Part shown: piece after piece, positions 29,677 to 39,213 of the stretch | How the letters are laid out: every line of letters starts with the position of its first letter | Numbering within the stretch: the first letter of the stretch is position 1 | Assembly (NCBI RefSeq): GCF_030161555.1 | Contig: NZ_BSUK01000001.1 | Coordinates: forward strand, 2,294,001 to 2,358,000 | Source: Luteimicrobium album | Lineage (GTDB): Bacteria; Actinomycetota; Actinomycetes; Actinomycetales; Cellulomonadaceae | Length of the DNA stretch: 64,000 nt | Direction: 5' to 3' | Program-made: the position numbers and the translations under genes | Notes under the pieces: generated by a model | Databases searched by the model: none | Told to the model about the DNA's origin: nothing | The model's input: the letters and a program-made list of their open reading frames with translations, nothing else

Positions 29677-32208
29677 TCAGTGCGCGTAGACCTCGATCTC
29701 CGAGAGCTGCGACGCGGGCGGCCAGCCCGTGTTCCCGCTCAGGGTGAAGGTCAGCGTCCGCAGGTCGGTCGCGGGGAACGTGATCGTGACCGAGTTGTCG
29801 TCGACGTCCGGGTCGAGCGTGTAGTCCGTAGCGGCGACGAGCGGAGCGCCGTCGGCCTCGATCCCGATGTTCTGCGTGCGGGCGCCCCACCCTGGGGGCA
29901 GGCGGAGCACGATGCGGTCGACGGAGAACGCCTCGCCGAGGTCGAGCGTGACGGTCTGCGGGTAGTCGGCGCCGTCGAGGCTCTCGAAGTACGTGGCGGG
30001 GTTGCCGTCCACGGCGTTCGCGGGCCCGAAGCCGCTGGCTTGCGAGCTCGAGGTGATGCTCCGGCCGAGCGCGAGGTTGCCATCGGGGTCGAACCCGACG
30101 CCGGTCAGCATGACGACGTACGGCCCGGCCGGTGAGGTCGAGTCGATCGTGACGAGGCCCGAGTAGTTCGCGGACGCCGTCGGGCTGAACGTGAGGGTGA
30201 GCGTGCACGACGCACCGGCCCGGATCGTCGTGCAGCCCCGGGCGACCGTGAACCCGGCGGGCGGCAGCACCCGCTCGACCGTCACCGCGCGCGGCCCGGG
30301 ATTGTGGATCGTGAGCGTCCGGGTCGTGCTGGTGCCGAGTTCCTGGAAGCCGAAGTCGATCCCGTCGGCCTCCTTCAGCTCGAGCTGCCCGAGCGCGGGC
30401 AGGGTGCGCGTCGTGCCGAGCCAGCTCACGCGCGACAGCCCCTGCCGGGTGAGCGCGAAGCCGCTGCGATCGTCGAGCACGCCGTACGTCCGCCCGCTCG
30501 TGGCGCCCCCGAGGCGGGTGGCGACGACGTCGCGGAACGTCCCGGACCCGGCGGCCTCGAGCTGGAGCGCGAACGTGCCGGCGCGGTCGATCCGCACGTC
30601 CGACACGGTGAGCCCCGTGACCGAGGACCCGTGCACCTGAATCGCCTCGTCCGAGGAGTCGAGGATCGACAGCCCGTCGGCGACCACCCGGCCGGTGATG
30701 GGGGCGTCGGCCGCCCAGAGCCAGAACGCGCCGACCTGCACGGGCTCGTCGGGGTTGAGCGAGCCGGTGCGCAGCAGCACGTCGTCGCTGACCGTCGTGG
30801 TGCCCGACAGCGGGACGGCCCCGAACCGGTTGCCGACGTGCACTCCGCCCCCGTGCGACACGGTGTCCGCGGCGACGGAGCGGGTCACGGCGTTGTCGTG
30901 GCCGCCGTAGATCGCGTAGGCGTTCGCGAGGATCGGCAGCGCGACCGTGTCGCGCGTGAACGCGTCGTCGTGGTCGGCGTCGCGGTCCGACCACATGGCC
31001 ATCCCGTCGTCACCGGTGTTCCGCACGAACGTGTCCGACACGGTGGTGCGCGCGACGCCGTCGTGCAGGTTGATCCCGTCCGCCCAGGTGTCCTGGATCC
31101 GCAGCCGGGAGAGCGTGAGCCCGTCCGACGGGCCGTCGAGCCAGGCGCCGACCTTCGTGTGCTCGATCCACAGGTCCGTGATCGTCGAGCCGCCCCCGAT
31201 CACACCGCCGAGCCCGGAGTCCGTCGTCTGGTCGTTGCGCACGATCGTCGTGCCCTCGATGGCGAAGCCCGACAGGTGCACGTCCGCCGAGCCGGGCGCG
31301 CCCTTGCCGAACACGCCGACCTTGTCGCCGGTGAGCACCGTGTACCAGGGGCCCGCGCCCACGACGGTGACGTCGTCGACCACGAGCTGCCGGTTCACCT
31401 GGTACGTGCCCGCGGGCACGTACAGCGTCTTCCCCGCCGACGACGCCGCGTCGAGGGCCGCCTGCAGCGCCTCGCCCGAGTCCGTGGTCCCGGTGGGGTC
31501 CGCGCCGAACGTCGTGGCGTCGACGGAGCCGCGGGGCGCGGCCGTGCGCGTCGCGACCTCGAAGTCCGCGAGGTCGAGCACCGTCCCGTCGGCGCGGGCG
31601 GTGAACCGGATGGTCGTCCCGGCGGGCACGGTCTTCCCGAGGAGCGTCCGCGCGTCGTCGAAGAAGTGGTGCGCGCCGCCGTCGGCCGGGTCGTTGGTGA
31701 AGGGGTAGTTCCCGTACGCCCAGGAGTAGCGGGACGTGAGCGCGAGCGAGGGGAGCGCGGTGGCGCGGCCGCGGGGGTCGACCGCGTTCACCGCGAGCGT
31801 CGTGTCGGTCCCGTCGGGCACGGAGTACCGGACGTCGACGGCGTTCGTGAGCTTCGCGAGGACCACGTCGAGGTGCTGCCCGGCGCGCAGGCGCACGGCC
31901 TCGCGCCCGGAGGCCTCGGACGCGAGCTGCGTGTACGCCCGGGTGGGCGCGAGCCGCGTGCCGTTCGTGGCGGCGTCCTCGGCCTCGTACTCGGTGAACG
32001 GGACGCGGGCACCCACGTCGCCGGTAGCGCCGAGCCGCTGCGACGTGCCGAGGGAGGAGAGCGCCGTGCCGGGGACGCTCGTCGGGGTGGGGCGCGGAGC
32101 GTGGCTCCCCTGCGCGGACGCGGGTGCGACGCCGGCCGCCAGGGCGGCGACGGTCGCGACCGCGGCGAGGGCGGCGGGCAGGACGGAGCGGGGTCGGTCG
32201 GGTCTCAT
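29677..32208 (-). CDS. Secreted GH87-like alpha-1,3-glucanase/mycodextranase
   Basis: Secreted multi-domain enzyme, 843 aa. A signal peptide (about 1-32) is followed by a beta-sandwich carbohydrate-binding-like module (about 70-222, EYEAEDAATNGTR) and a right-handed beta-helix (about 225-600, beginning FGADPTGTTDSGEALQAALD). Then come a choice-of-anchor-D/HYDIN-like Ig domain (about 625-720) and a C-terminal F5/8 discoidin module (NAVDGNPATYFES). The helix carries WADG (Asp377) and NTGDDGMAMW (Asp400, Asp401); this spacing matches the catalytic aspartate trio known in GH87. The likely substrate is fungal or oral alpha-1,3-glucan. ATG 32208 follows aaggaacgctccg. Confidence 0.8.
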   Translation of the reverse strand: MRPDRPRSVLPAALAAVATVAALAAGVAPASAQGSHAPRPTPTSVPGTALSSLGTSQRLGATGDVGARVPFTEYEAEDAATNGTRLAPTRAYTQLASEASGREAVRLRAGQHLDVVLAKLTNAVDVRYSVPDGTDTTLAVNAVDPRGRATALPSLALTSRYSWAYGNYPFTNDPADGGAHHFFDDARTLLGKTVPAGTTIRFTARADGTVLDLADFEVATRTAAPRGSVDATTFGADPTGTTDSGEALQAALDAASSAGKTLYVPAGTYQVNRQLVVDDVTVVGAGPWYTVLTGDKVGVFGKGAPGSADVHLSGFAIEGTTIVRNDQTTDSGLGGVIGGGSTITDLWIEHTKVGAWLDGPSDGLTLSRLRIQDTWADGINLHDGVARTTVSDTFVRNTGDDGMAMWSDRDADHDDAFTRDTVALPILANAYAIYGGHDNAVTRSVAADTVSHGGGVHVGNRFGAVPLSGTTTVSDDVLLRTGSLNPDEPVQVGAFWLWAADAPITGRVVADGLSILDSSDEAIQVHGSSVTGLTVSDVRIDRAGTFALQLEAAGSGTFRDVVATRLGGATSGRTYGVLDDRSGFALTRQGLSRVSWLGTTRTLPALGQLELKEADGIDFGFQELGTSTTRTLTIHNPGPRAVTVERVLPPAGFTVARGCTTIRAGASCTLTLTFSPTASANYSGLVTIDSTSPAGPYVVMLTGVGFDPDGNLALGRSITSSSQASGFGPANAVDGNPATYFESLDGADYPQTVTLDLGEAFSVDRIVLRLPPGWGARTQNIGIEADGAPLVAATDYTLDPDVDDNSVTITFPATDLRTLTFTLSGNTGWPPASQLSEIEVYAH

Positions 32209-32383
32209 CGGAGCGTTCCTTCGCGGATGCCAGGGGGCGCGCGGTCGTCCTCGCCGACGGTGGCGAGGCACGGGCCCCGGGGGATGCGCGAATGACCAGC
32301 CGCTCCGCGGGTCATGCAGGCGCCGTCACGCTAGCGCGCGGGGTCGCCCTGGACAAGGGCAACGCCCGACGACGACCGCGCGA

Positions 32384-32668
32384 TCAGCCGTGGTAGCGCG
32401 TGCGGTTGCGGTGCTCCCACCACAGCCCGACGCCTCCCAGGGCGAGGCCGGCGCACGCGATCGCCACGAACCGGCCGCCCGTCACGGTGCTCGTCGCCTC
32501 GAGCACGACCGCGACGACGAGCGCGACCGTCCAGGCCGCGATACCGAGCCAGATCGGCTGCCGGAGGTCGACCCGCTCGGCGGGGACCTCGGCCCGGCGA
32601 CGGTCGGGGTGGAGGACGACGTCCTTCAGCGAGGGCACGCCTCGAGCGTAGTCCAGCGGGGAGGGCAT
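32384..32668 (-). CDS. DUF2530-type small membrane protein
   Basis: A 94-aa protein with two membrane helices (IWLGIAAWTVALVVAVVLEA and FVAIACAGLALGGVGLWW) and a short basic end (EHRNRTRYHG), the DUF2530 layout. The ATG at 32668 (MPSPLDYARG) is preferred; an ATG at 32779 would add 37 residues reaching into the region upstream of the divergent sugar transferase. Function unknown. Confidence 0.7.
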   Translation of the reverse strand: MPSPLDYARGVPSLKDVVLHPDRRRAEVPAERVDLRQPIWLGIAAWTVALVVAVVLEATSTVTGGRFVAIACAGLALGGVGLWWEHRNRTRYHG

Positions 32669-32902
32669 GGCCGTCGCGAGTCGCGCCAGGGCGTAACTTG
32701 GACACTCGTCCAGTTCATCCGGGTGAAAGAGTCGTATGACGTCGTTGGCACGTATCGCGCGGGCGGTATCCTCGCTCACGTCTTCTCAGGTCCTTCTCTC
32801 GGTCCGACGGGCCGCCCGCAACGCGGGTGCCGCGGGCCCGAAGGCGGTCACGGCTCCCGTCGCGGGGCCGCAGCAACGACTCGCGCGAGCGGAAGGAACA
32901 AC

Positions 32903-34420
32903 GTGGCGGGCATCGTCGCCGACCGCTTCCGGGGCACCCCGCCCCGGGCCGCCGAGGCGCGCCGTCGGGCCCGCGTCCGGGCCGCCCGCGCCGACGTCGA
33001 CCGGTCGCGGTGGTACGCCTCCTTCCGCCGTCGCCTGCTCCTCACCGACGCCGCCGCGATCCTGCTGTCCGTCGTCGTCGGCTACGTCGTGCACTGGCGC
33101 GGCATCGTCGCCGGCCGCCCGGACGCCGGTGTCACCTGGCACGACCCGGTGCGGGCGGCCCTGATCGCCCTGTGCTGGTTCGGCTTCCTCGCCTACACGA
33201 AGTCGCGCGACATCAAGGTGCTGGGCGTCGGCTCCACGGAGTACCAGCGCGTCTTCGGCGCGACCTGGCGCGTGTTCGCCGCGCTCGCGATCGTCGCGTT
33301 CATCGCACGCGAGTACGGCGCCCGCGGCTACATCGCCGTCGCCGCGCCCCTCGGACTCGTCACGCTCCTCCTCGGGCGGTACGGCTGGCGGCAGTGGCTG
33401 CACGCGCGTCGTGACGAGGGGCTGTGCGTCTCGACCGTCCTCGCGATCGGGCACCGGTCGAACGTGGAGGACCTCGTCTCCGACCTCAACAACCGGCGCG
33501 ACTCGGGCTACCGCGTCGTCGGCGCGTGCGTCCCCGTGGCCGAGCTCGCCGACGGGCCCGACGTCCAGGGCGTCCCGGTCCTCGGCGACGTCTTCGGTGC
33601 GGCGGAGATCGCGGGTGCCATCGGCGTCGACACCGTCGCCGTGACGGGCTCGGGCGCGCTCACCAAGGACGTCGTCCGCCGGCTGGGGTGGGAGCTCGAG
33701 CCGTCCGGCGTCGACCTCATGCTCACCGCGGCGCTCGCGGACGTCGCCGGCCCCCGCATCGCCATCACCCCCGCGGAGAACGCGGCCCTCGTGCACGTCG
33801 AGGCGCCCCGGTTCACGGGCGGCCGGTACTGGCTCAAGGCGCTCACCGACTGGTTCGGCGCGTTCGTGCTCGCGCTCCTGCTGAGCCCCGTCCTGCTCGC
33901 CGTCGCGATCGCCGTGAAGTCGACGAGCCGGGGGAAGGTGCTCTTCTCCCAGCAGCGTGTGGGACGCAACGGGACGCTCTTCCCGATGTACAAGTTCCGG
34001 TCGATGCGCGAGGGCGCCGAGGACGAGGTCGACGCGCTCGCCGACCTCAACGAGGGTGCCGGGCCGCTCTTCAAGATCCGCGACGACCCGCGCGTCACCC
34101 GGGTCGGGCACGCCCTGCGCCGGTACTCGATCGACGAGCTCCCCCAGCTCTTCAACGTGCTCCGCGGCGACATGAGCCTCGTCGGCCCGCGGCCCCCGCT
34201 GCCCGGCGAGGTCTCCGCCTACGAGAACGACGTGCGCCGCCGGCTGCTCGTCAAGCCCGGCATGACGGGGCTCTGGCAGACCAGCGGTCGGTCCGAGCTG
34301 TCGTGGGAGCAGAGCGTGCGCCTCGACGTCTACTACGTCGAGAACTGGACCCTGTTCGGCGACCTCGTGATCCTCGCGCGCACCGCCAAGGCGGTCCTGC
34401 GCGGCGACGGGGCGTTCTGA
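32903..34420 (+). CDS. Polyprenyl-phosphate sugar-1-phosphate transferase (exopolysaccharide)
   Basis: Initiating glycosyltransferase of capsule or exopolysaccharide synthesis, 505 aa, WcaJ/CpsE type. It has an N-terminal membrane region (about 45-155), a CoA-binding-like middle domain (SDLNNRRDSGYRVVGACVP) and a membrane-anchored catalytic domain from about residue 310. Catalytic motifs include QQRVGRNGTLFPMYKFRSM, RRYSIDELPQLFNVLRGDMS and KPGMTGLWQTSGRS. GTG 32903 follows ggaaggaaca. No other polysaccharide genes lie beside it, so it may serve a distant cluster. Confidence 0.9.
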   Translation: MAGIVADRFRGTPPRAAEARRRARVRAARADVDRSRWYASFRRRLLLTDAAAILLSVVVGYVVHWRGIVAGRPDAGVTWHDPVRAALIALCWFGFLAYTKSRDIKVLGVGSTEYQRVFGATWRVFAALAIVAFIAREYGARGYIAVAAPLGLVTLLLGRYGWRQWLHARRDEGLCVSTVLAIGHRSNVEDLVSDLNNRRDSGYRVVGACVPVAELADGPDVQGVPVLGDVFGAAEIAGAIGVDTVAVTGSGALTKDVVRRLGWELEPSGVDLMLTAALADVAGPRIAITPAENAALVHVEAPRFTGGRYWLKALTDWFGAFVLALLLSPVLLAVAIAVKSTSRGKVLFSQQRVGRNGTLFPMYKFRSMREGAEDEVDALADLNEGAGPLFKIRDDPRVTRVGHALRRYSIDELPQLFNVLRGDMSLVGPRPPLPGEVSAYENDVRRRLLVKPGMTGLWQTSGRSELSWEQSVRLDVYYVENWTLFGDLVILARTAKAVLRGDGAF

Positions 34421-34492
34421 CCTCCTGACCCGGGTCCCGCCCGTCGTGCCCGACGGCGCAGCACCGGTCCCGGAATCTGGCACGATGCTCCC

Positions 34493-35941
34493 ATGACGTC
34501 CGCCGCCCCCACCGCGCAGCGCTCCGCCGTCGACCGGTTCTTCAAGATCAGCGAGCGAGGCTCGACGGTCGGCACCGAGATCCGGGGTGGCCTCGTCACC
34601 TTCTTCTCGATGTGCTACATCATCGCGCTGAACCCCCTGATCCTCGGCGGGAAGGACGGCACCGGCGCGCTCCTCGGCGGGGCCGAGGGCCGCGCGACGA
34701 TCGCCGCGACCACGGCCCTCGTCGCGGGTGCGATGTCGATCCTCATGGGCGCGGTCGCGAACTTCCCGCTCTCGATCGCCACGGGCCTCGGCCTCAACGC
34801 GGTCGTCGCGTTCTCCATCGCGGCGCAGCCCGGGATGACGTGGGCCGACGCGATGGGCCTCGTGGTCCTCGAGGGCATCGTCATGCTCGTCCTCGTGCTC
34901 ACCGGGTTCCGGACGGCGATGTTCCGGGCGGTCCCGCGCGAGCTCAAGGTCGCGATCAGCGTCGGCATCGGCCTGTTCATCGCGCTCCTGGGCTTCTTCG
35001 ACTCCGGCTTCGTCCGGCCGGGCAACGGCACCCCGCTCCAGCTCGGGATCCAGGGGTCGCTGGCCGGCTGGCCGCTGCTGGTGTTCGTCGTCGGGCTGCT
35101 GCTCACGCTCGTCCTCATGGTCCGCAAGGTGCGCGGCGCGATCCTCATCTCGATCATCGCGATGACGGTCGCCGCGGCGATCCTCCAGGCCGCGTTCGCG
35201 ATCGGCGCGCAGAGCGACAAGAACCCGCGCGGCTGGTCGCTGGACGTGCCCGAGTGGCCCCACAAGGTCGTCGACCTTCCGGACTTCTCGATCGTCGGCC
35301 ACTTCTCGCTCACCGGCGGGTTCCGCGAGCTCGGCATCCTCACCGTCGTCCTGCTGGTGTTCTCGCTCGTCCTCGCGGACTTCTTCGACACGATGGGGAC
35401 CATGGTCGCCGTCGGGTCCGAGGCCAAGCTCCTCGACGCCCAGGGTGACCCGATCGGCACCAAGAAGATCCTGATCGTCGACTCCGTCGCCGCGGTCGCG
35501 GGCGGTGTCGGGTCGGTGTCGTCGAACACCGCGTACGTCGAGTCGACCACGGGTGTCGGTGACGGCGCCCGCACGGGCCTCGCGAGCATCACGACCGGCG
35601 TCGCGTTCCTGCTCGCCACGTTCCTCTCGCCGCTCGTCGCGATGGTGCCCTACGAGGCCGCGACCCCTGCGCTCGTCGTCGTCGGCTTCCTCATGATGAC
35701 CCAGGTCTCCGGCATCGACTGGAAGCACTGGGAGGTCGCGATCCCCGCGTTCCTCACGATCGTCCTCATGCCGTTCACGTACTCGATCACCACGGGCATG
35801 GGCGCCGGGTTCGTCGCCTACGTGGTCCTGCAGATCGCGGTCGGCAAGGCGCGCAAGGTCCACCCGCTTATGTGGATCGCGGGCGCCGCGTTCGTCGTGT
35901 ACTTCGCGCTCGGCCCGATCCGGGAGCTGCTGAACGCCTGA
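34493..35941 (+). CDS. NCS2-family purine permease (AzgA-like)
   Basis: Purine/proton symporter of the adenine-guanine-hypoxanthine permease group, 482 aa with 12-14 membrane segments. Signature stretches are GLVTFFSMCYIIALNPLIL, MGAVANFPLSIATGLGLNA, DFFDTMGTMVAVG and SSNTAYVESTTGVGDGART. Start ATG 34493. It ends 13 bp before manA, so read-through is possible, though the functions are unrelated. Confidence 0.93.
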   Translation: MTSAAPTAQRSAVDRFFKISERGSTVGTEIRGGLVTFFSMCYIIALNPLILGGKDGTGALLGGAEGRATIAATTALVAGAMSILMGAVANFPLSIATGLGLNAVVAFSIAAQPGMTWADAMGLVVLEGIVMLVLVLTGFRTAMFRAVPRELKVAISVGIGLFIALLGFFDSGFVRPGNGTPLQLGIQGSLAGWPLLVFVVGLLLTLVLMVRKVRGAILISIIAMTVAAAILQAAFAIGAQSDKNPRGWSLDVPEWPHKVVDLPDFSIVGHFSLTGGFRELGILTVVLLVFSLVLADFFDTMGTMVAVGSEAKLLDAQGDPIGTKKILIVDSVAAVAGGVGSVSSNTAYVESTTGVGDGARTGLASITTGVAFLLATFLSPLVAMVPYEAATPALVVVGFLMMTQVSGIDWKHWEVAIPAFLTIVLMPFTYSITTGMGAGFVAYVVLQIAVGKARKVHPLMWIAGAAFVVYFALGPIRELLNA

Positions 35942-35954
35942 GGCGGGCGCGACG

Positions 35955-37174
35955 ATGCACGGCTTCTACACCCTCCAGAACACCGTCCAGCCGTACGACT
36001 GGGGCTCGACGCACATCATCCAGCAGCTCCTCGGCCTGGACGTCGACGGCGCGCCCGCCGCCGAGCTCTGGTTGGGGGCGCACCCCGTGGCCCCGTCGCG
36101 CACCCTGCACGACGGCACCGCGACCAGCCTCGTCGACCTCGTGCGCGACGACCCCGTCGCGACCCTCGGGCGCCGCGTCCAGGACACGTACGGGCCCCGG
36201 TTGCCGTACCTCCTCAAGGTGCTCGCCGCCGAGCGTGCGCTGTCCCTGCAGGTCCACCCGCGGCCCCACCTCGCCCGCGCCGGGTACAACCGGGAGAACG
36301 CTGCCGGCGTGCCCCTCGGCGCGGCCGAGCGCTCGTTCCGCGACGACCAGCACAAGCCCGAGATGATCGTCGCGCTCACCCCGTTCGAGGGGCTCGCCGG
36401 CTTCCGGCGCCCCCGCCAGGCGTTCGGGCTGCTCGACGGCCTCGACGGGGTGCTCGTCGGCCGCATGCGCGACGCCCTCGGCCACGGGCGCAGCGCCGAC
36501 GCCGTGCGCCGGGCGTTCGAGCTCGCCGTCCACGCCCGCACGTCCGACGACGTCGCAGCCGACCTCCAGCGCACGCTCGCCTCCGTGCGGGCTCGCTCTG
36601 GGGACGGGGGCCCGCCGTGCGCGGTCGCGCCGACGCCGTCGCCCTCCGCCTCGGCGAGCAGTACCCCGGCGACCCCGGCGTCCTCGCGTCCTACCTGCTC
36701 AACGTCTTCGCGCTCGAGCCCGGGGAGGCCGTCTTCCTCGCGCCCGGACAGGTGCACGCCTACGTCAGCGGTGCGGGCGTGGAGATCATGGCGTCCTCCG
36801 ACAACGTGCTCCGTGCCGGGCTCACCCACAAGCGCGTCGACGTCGACGCGCTCCTCGAGTGCTCCGACTTCCTTCCCGCGCCACCCCCACGGCCCGTCAC
36901 GTCGCTCCTCGCGCGTGGGCTCACCACCTACCGCGTGCCCATCCGCGAGTTCGGGCTCGTCGTCGGCGACGTGCTGCCCGTCGACGGGGAGCTCGCGCTC
37001 CCCGGTGAGGGCCCGCGCATCGTGCTGGCGCTCGGCGGGGTGCTGCGGCTGCGTGCCGACGCGGCAGGGGAGACGTGCACGCTCGCGGCCGGGGAGTCGG
37101 TGTTCGTGCCCGACGCCGCCGGTGCGCTGAGCGTGAGCGGCGAGGGCCGCGTCACGGTCGCCTACGTCCCCTGA
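35955..37174 (+). CDS. manA: Mannose-6-phosphate isomerase, class I (frameshift)
   Basis: Zinc enzyme interconverting mannose-6-P and fructose-6-P, feeding GDP-mannose for glycans. About 406 aa once restored. Zinc and active-site residues are visible in LSLQVHPRP (Gln, His), HKPEMIVAL (Glu), PGQVHAYVSG (His) and the conserved NVLRAGLTHKRVDV. The frame breaks near 36590-36600, where one base is missing between LASVRA and LWGRGPAVRGRADA. Start ATG 35955 gives MHGFYTLQNTVQPYDWGS, the usual opening. Confidence 0.92.
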
Positions 37175-37199
37175 CGGCTCCTGCGCCGTCGCCACCCTT

Positions 37200-37234
37200 C
37201 GCCGAAATAGTACGGCCGCCGTACTGCTTCGGCG
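37200..37234. terminator. Hairpin after manA
   Basis: Seventeen-base arms (37200-37216 and 37218-37234), two mismatches and a one-base loop, 25 bp after manA. It could end the manA transcript. Part of its right arm (GCCGTACTGCTTC) resembles a second hairpin at 44547-44579. Confidence 0.55.
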
Positions 37235-37339
37235 AGCATGTGAGTGTCCACCCTCCCTTCCCCGCAGGGCACCACCTTCGATGCGCGGCGCCGTCGGAAC
37301 GATTTGATTAGCAAGGGTAATGAGCGTAGGGTAACGAGC

Positions 37340-37810
37340 GTGCCCGAACCTGAACCCGATGCCTCGACCGCCACGACGGCGACGACGCAGACCCTCCCCG
37401 AGAGCCCCGCAGCCGAGCTGCGCGTGGCTCTTTTTCGCGTGACCCGGCGGCTCAAGCAGCAGCGCGCGACCGCCGACATCACCGAGGGTCAGCACGCCGT
37501 CCTCACCACCCTCTGCAAGCACGGCGCGATGACGCCGGGCGCGCTCGCCGACCACGAGCGCGTCAAGCCGCCGTCGATGACGCGCACCGTGAACGCGCTC
37601 GTCGAGCGCGGGTTCGTCCGCAAGAGCGGCAACCCCGACGACGGCCGTCAGGTCGTCGTCGAGCTCACCGAGGAGGGCAACCGCGAGATCGTCGAGACGC
37701 GCCGCCGCCGTGACGCGTGGCTCGCCGTCCAGCTCGACGAGCTCACGCCCGCGCAGCGCGAGACGCTCCACCAGGCCGCCGAGATCCTCCTGGAGGTGGC
37801 CGCTCGGTGA
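37340..37810 (+). CDS. MarR-family transcriptional regulator
   Basis: Winged-helix regulator of 156 aa from the GTG at 37340 (VPEPEPDAST), which is preferred over the upstream in-frame ATG-less extension. DNA-binding helices are in GALADHERVKPPSMTRTVNA and the wing in NPDDGRQVVVELTEEG. Upstream, TTAGCAAGGGTAA-type repeats near 37307-37335 may be its operator. It overlaps the following MFS exporter by 4 nt (GTGA), so it probably controls that transporter and itself. Confidence 0.88.
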   Translation: MPEPEPDASTATTATTQTLPESPAAELRVALFRVTRRLKQQRATADITEGQHAVLTTLCKHGAMTPGALADHERVKPPSMTRTVNALVERGFVRKSGNPDDGRQVVVELTEEGNREIVETRRRRDAWLAVQLDELTPAQRETLHQAAEILLEVAAR

Positions 37811-39167
37811 GCACCTTCTCCTCGCTGCGCTACTTCAACTACCGGCTGTGGTTCTCGGGCGCGCTCGTCGCCAACGTGGGCACGTGGATGCAGCGCGTCG
37901 CCCAGGACTGGCTGGTCCTCACGGTCCTCTCGCACAACTCGAGCTTCGCCGTCGGCGTCGTGACCGCCCTGCAGTTCCTGCCGTTCCTGCTGTTCGCGCC
38001 CCTGGGCGGCCTGCTGGCCGACCGGTTCGACCGTCGCCGGCTCCTCGCCTTCACCCAGGCGTCGCAGGGCCTGCTGGCGTTCGGCCTGGGCGCGCTCGTG
38101 CTGACGGGCACGGTCGAGCTGTGGCACGTGTACGCGTTCGCGTTCGCGCTCGGCGTCGTCGCCACGATCGACGCGCCGGTCCGCCAGACGTTCGTCGCGC
38201 AGCTCGTCCCCGCCGACAAGCTGTCCAACGCCGTGGGTCTCAACAGCGCGTCGTTCAACGCGGCGCGCCTGATCGGTCCCGGCGTCGGCGGCCTGCTCAT
38301 CGCGGCGGTCGGGCCCGGCTGGGTGTTCATCATCAACGGCGTCTCGTTCGCCGCGACGATCTTCGCGCTCACCCAGATGCGCAGCCGTGAGCTGCGGCCC
38401 ATGCCGGTGGCGAAGCGCCGCAAGGGGCAGGTCCGCGAGGGCTTCCGGTACGTGCGGAAGCGCACGGACATCGTGGTGATCATGATCGTCGTCGGCGTGG
38501 TGTCGATGTTCGGGCTGAACTTCCAGCTCACCTCGGCGACGATGGCGCGCACCGTCTTCGACAAGGGTGCGGGGAGTACGGCATCCTCGGCTCGATCCTC
38601 GCGATCGGGTCGCTCGCGGGCGCGCTCCTCGCGGCCCGGCGCGAGCGGCCGCGCGTGCGGCTCGTGGTGGGCGCGGCGTTCGGGTTCGGGCTGGCGACGG
38701 CGGCCCTCGCCCTCGCGCCGACGTACGCGAGCTTCGCGGTGCTCTGCATCCCGGTGGGGCTCGCGAGCCTCACGATGATGACGGCGGCCAACGCCACCAT
38801 CCAGATGTCGACCGAGCCCGAGATGCGCGGCCGCGTCATGTCGCTCTACATGATGGTGTTCCAGGGTGCGACGCCCATCGGGTCGCCGATCGTCGGCTGG
38901 ATCGGCGAGCAGTTCGGGGCGCGCTGGTCGATCGGCATCGGCTCCGTCACGGCGCTGCTCGTGTCCGTCGGGGCGGGCATCTGGGTGCTGCGCCACTGGC
39001 ACGTGCAGGTCCGTTACCGGGTCGCGACGCGGCCGCACCTGGTGGTGCGCTACCTCGACGCCGACGACGGCGCTGCGGTCCCCGTTCCCGCCGTCCGGGC
39101 GGCACGGGCCGAGGCCGAGCGGGAGCTCGACGAGCAGGACACGCAGGCGCGGACCACCGCCGCCTGA
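37807..39167 (+). CDS. MFS drug exporter (frameshift)
   Basis: Major facilitator exporter of the EntS-like 12-helix group, about 453 aa once restored. It opens FSSLRYFNYRLWFSGALVAN and carries the motif-A-like GGLLADRFDRRRLL and RQTFVAQLVPADKL. The frame breaks at the G4 run 38571-38574; DKGAGEYGILGSILAIGSLA needs five G. The C-terminal 40 residues are a soluble acidic tail. Start GTG is fixed by the overlap with the MarR stop. Substrate unknown. Confidence 0.88.
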
Positions 39168-39213
39168 CCCTGACCCGCCACCCGGCGTCGGAGGCGTGGC
39201 CCACGCTGGACCC

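Noticed and set aside
32786-35863. 1,025-aa antisense frame under the sugar transferase and purine permease
   Set aside because: Composition is dominated by Asp/Arg/Glu/His from reading transmembrane genes in reverse; no motif.
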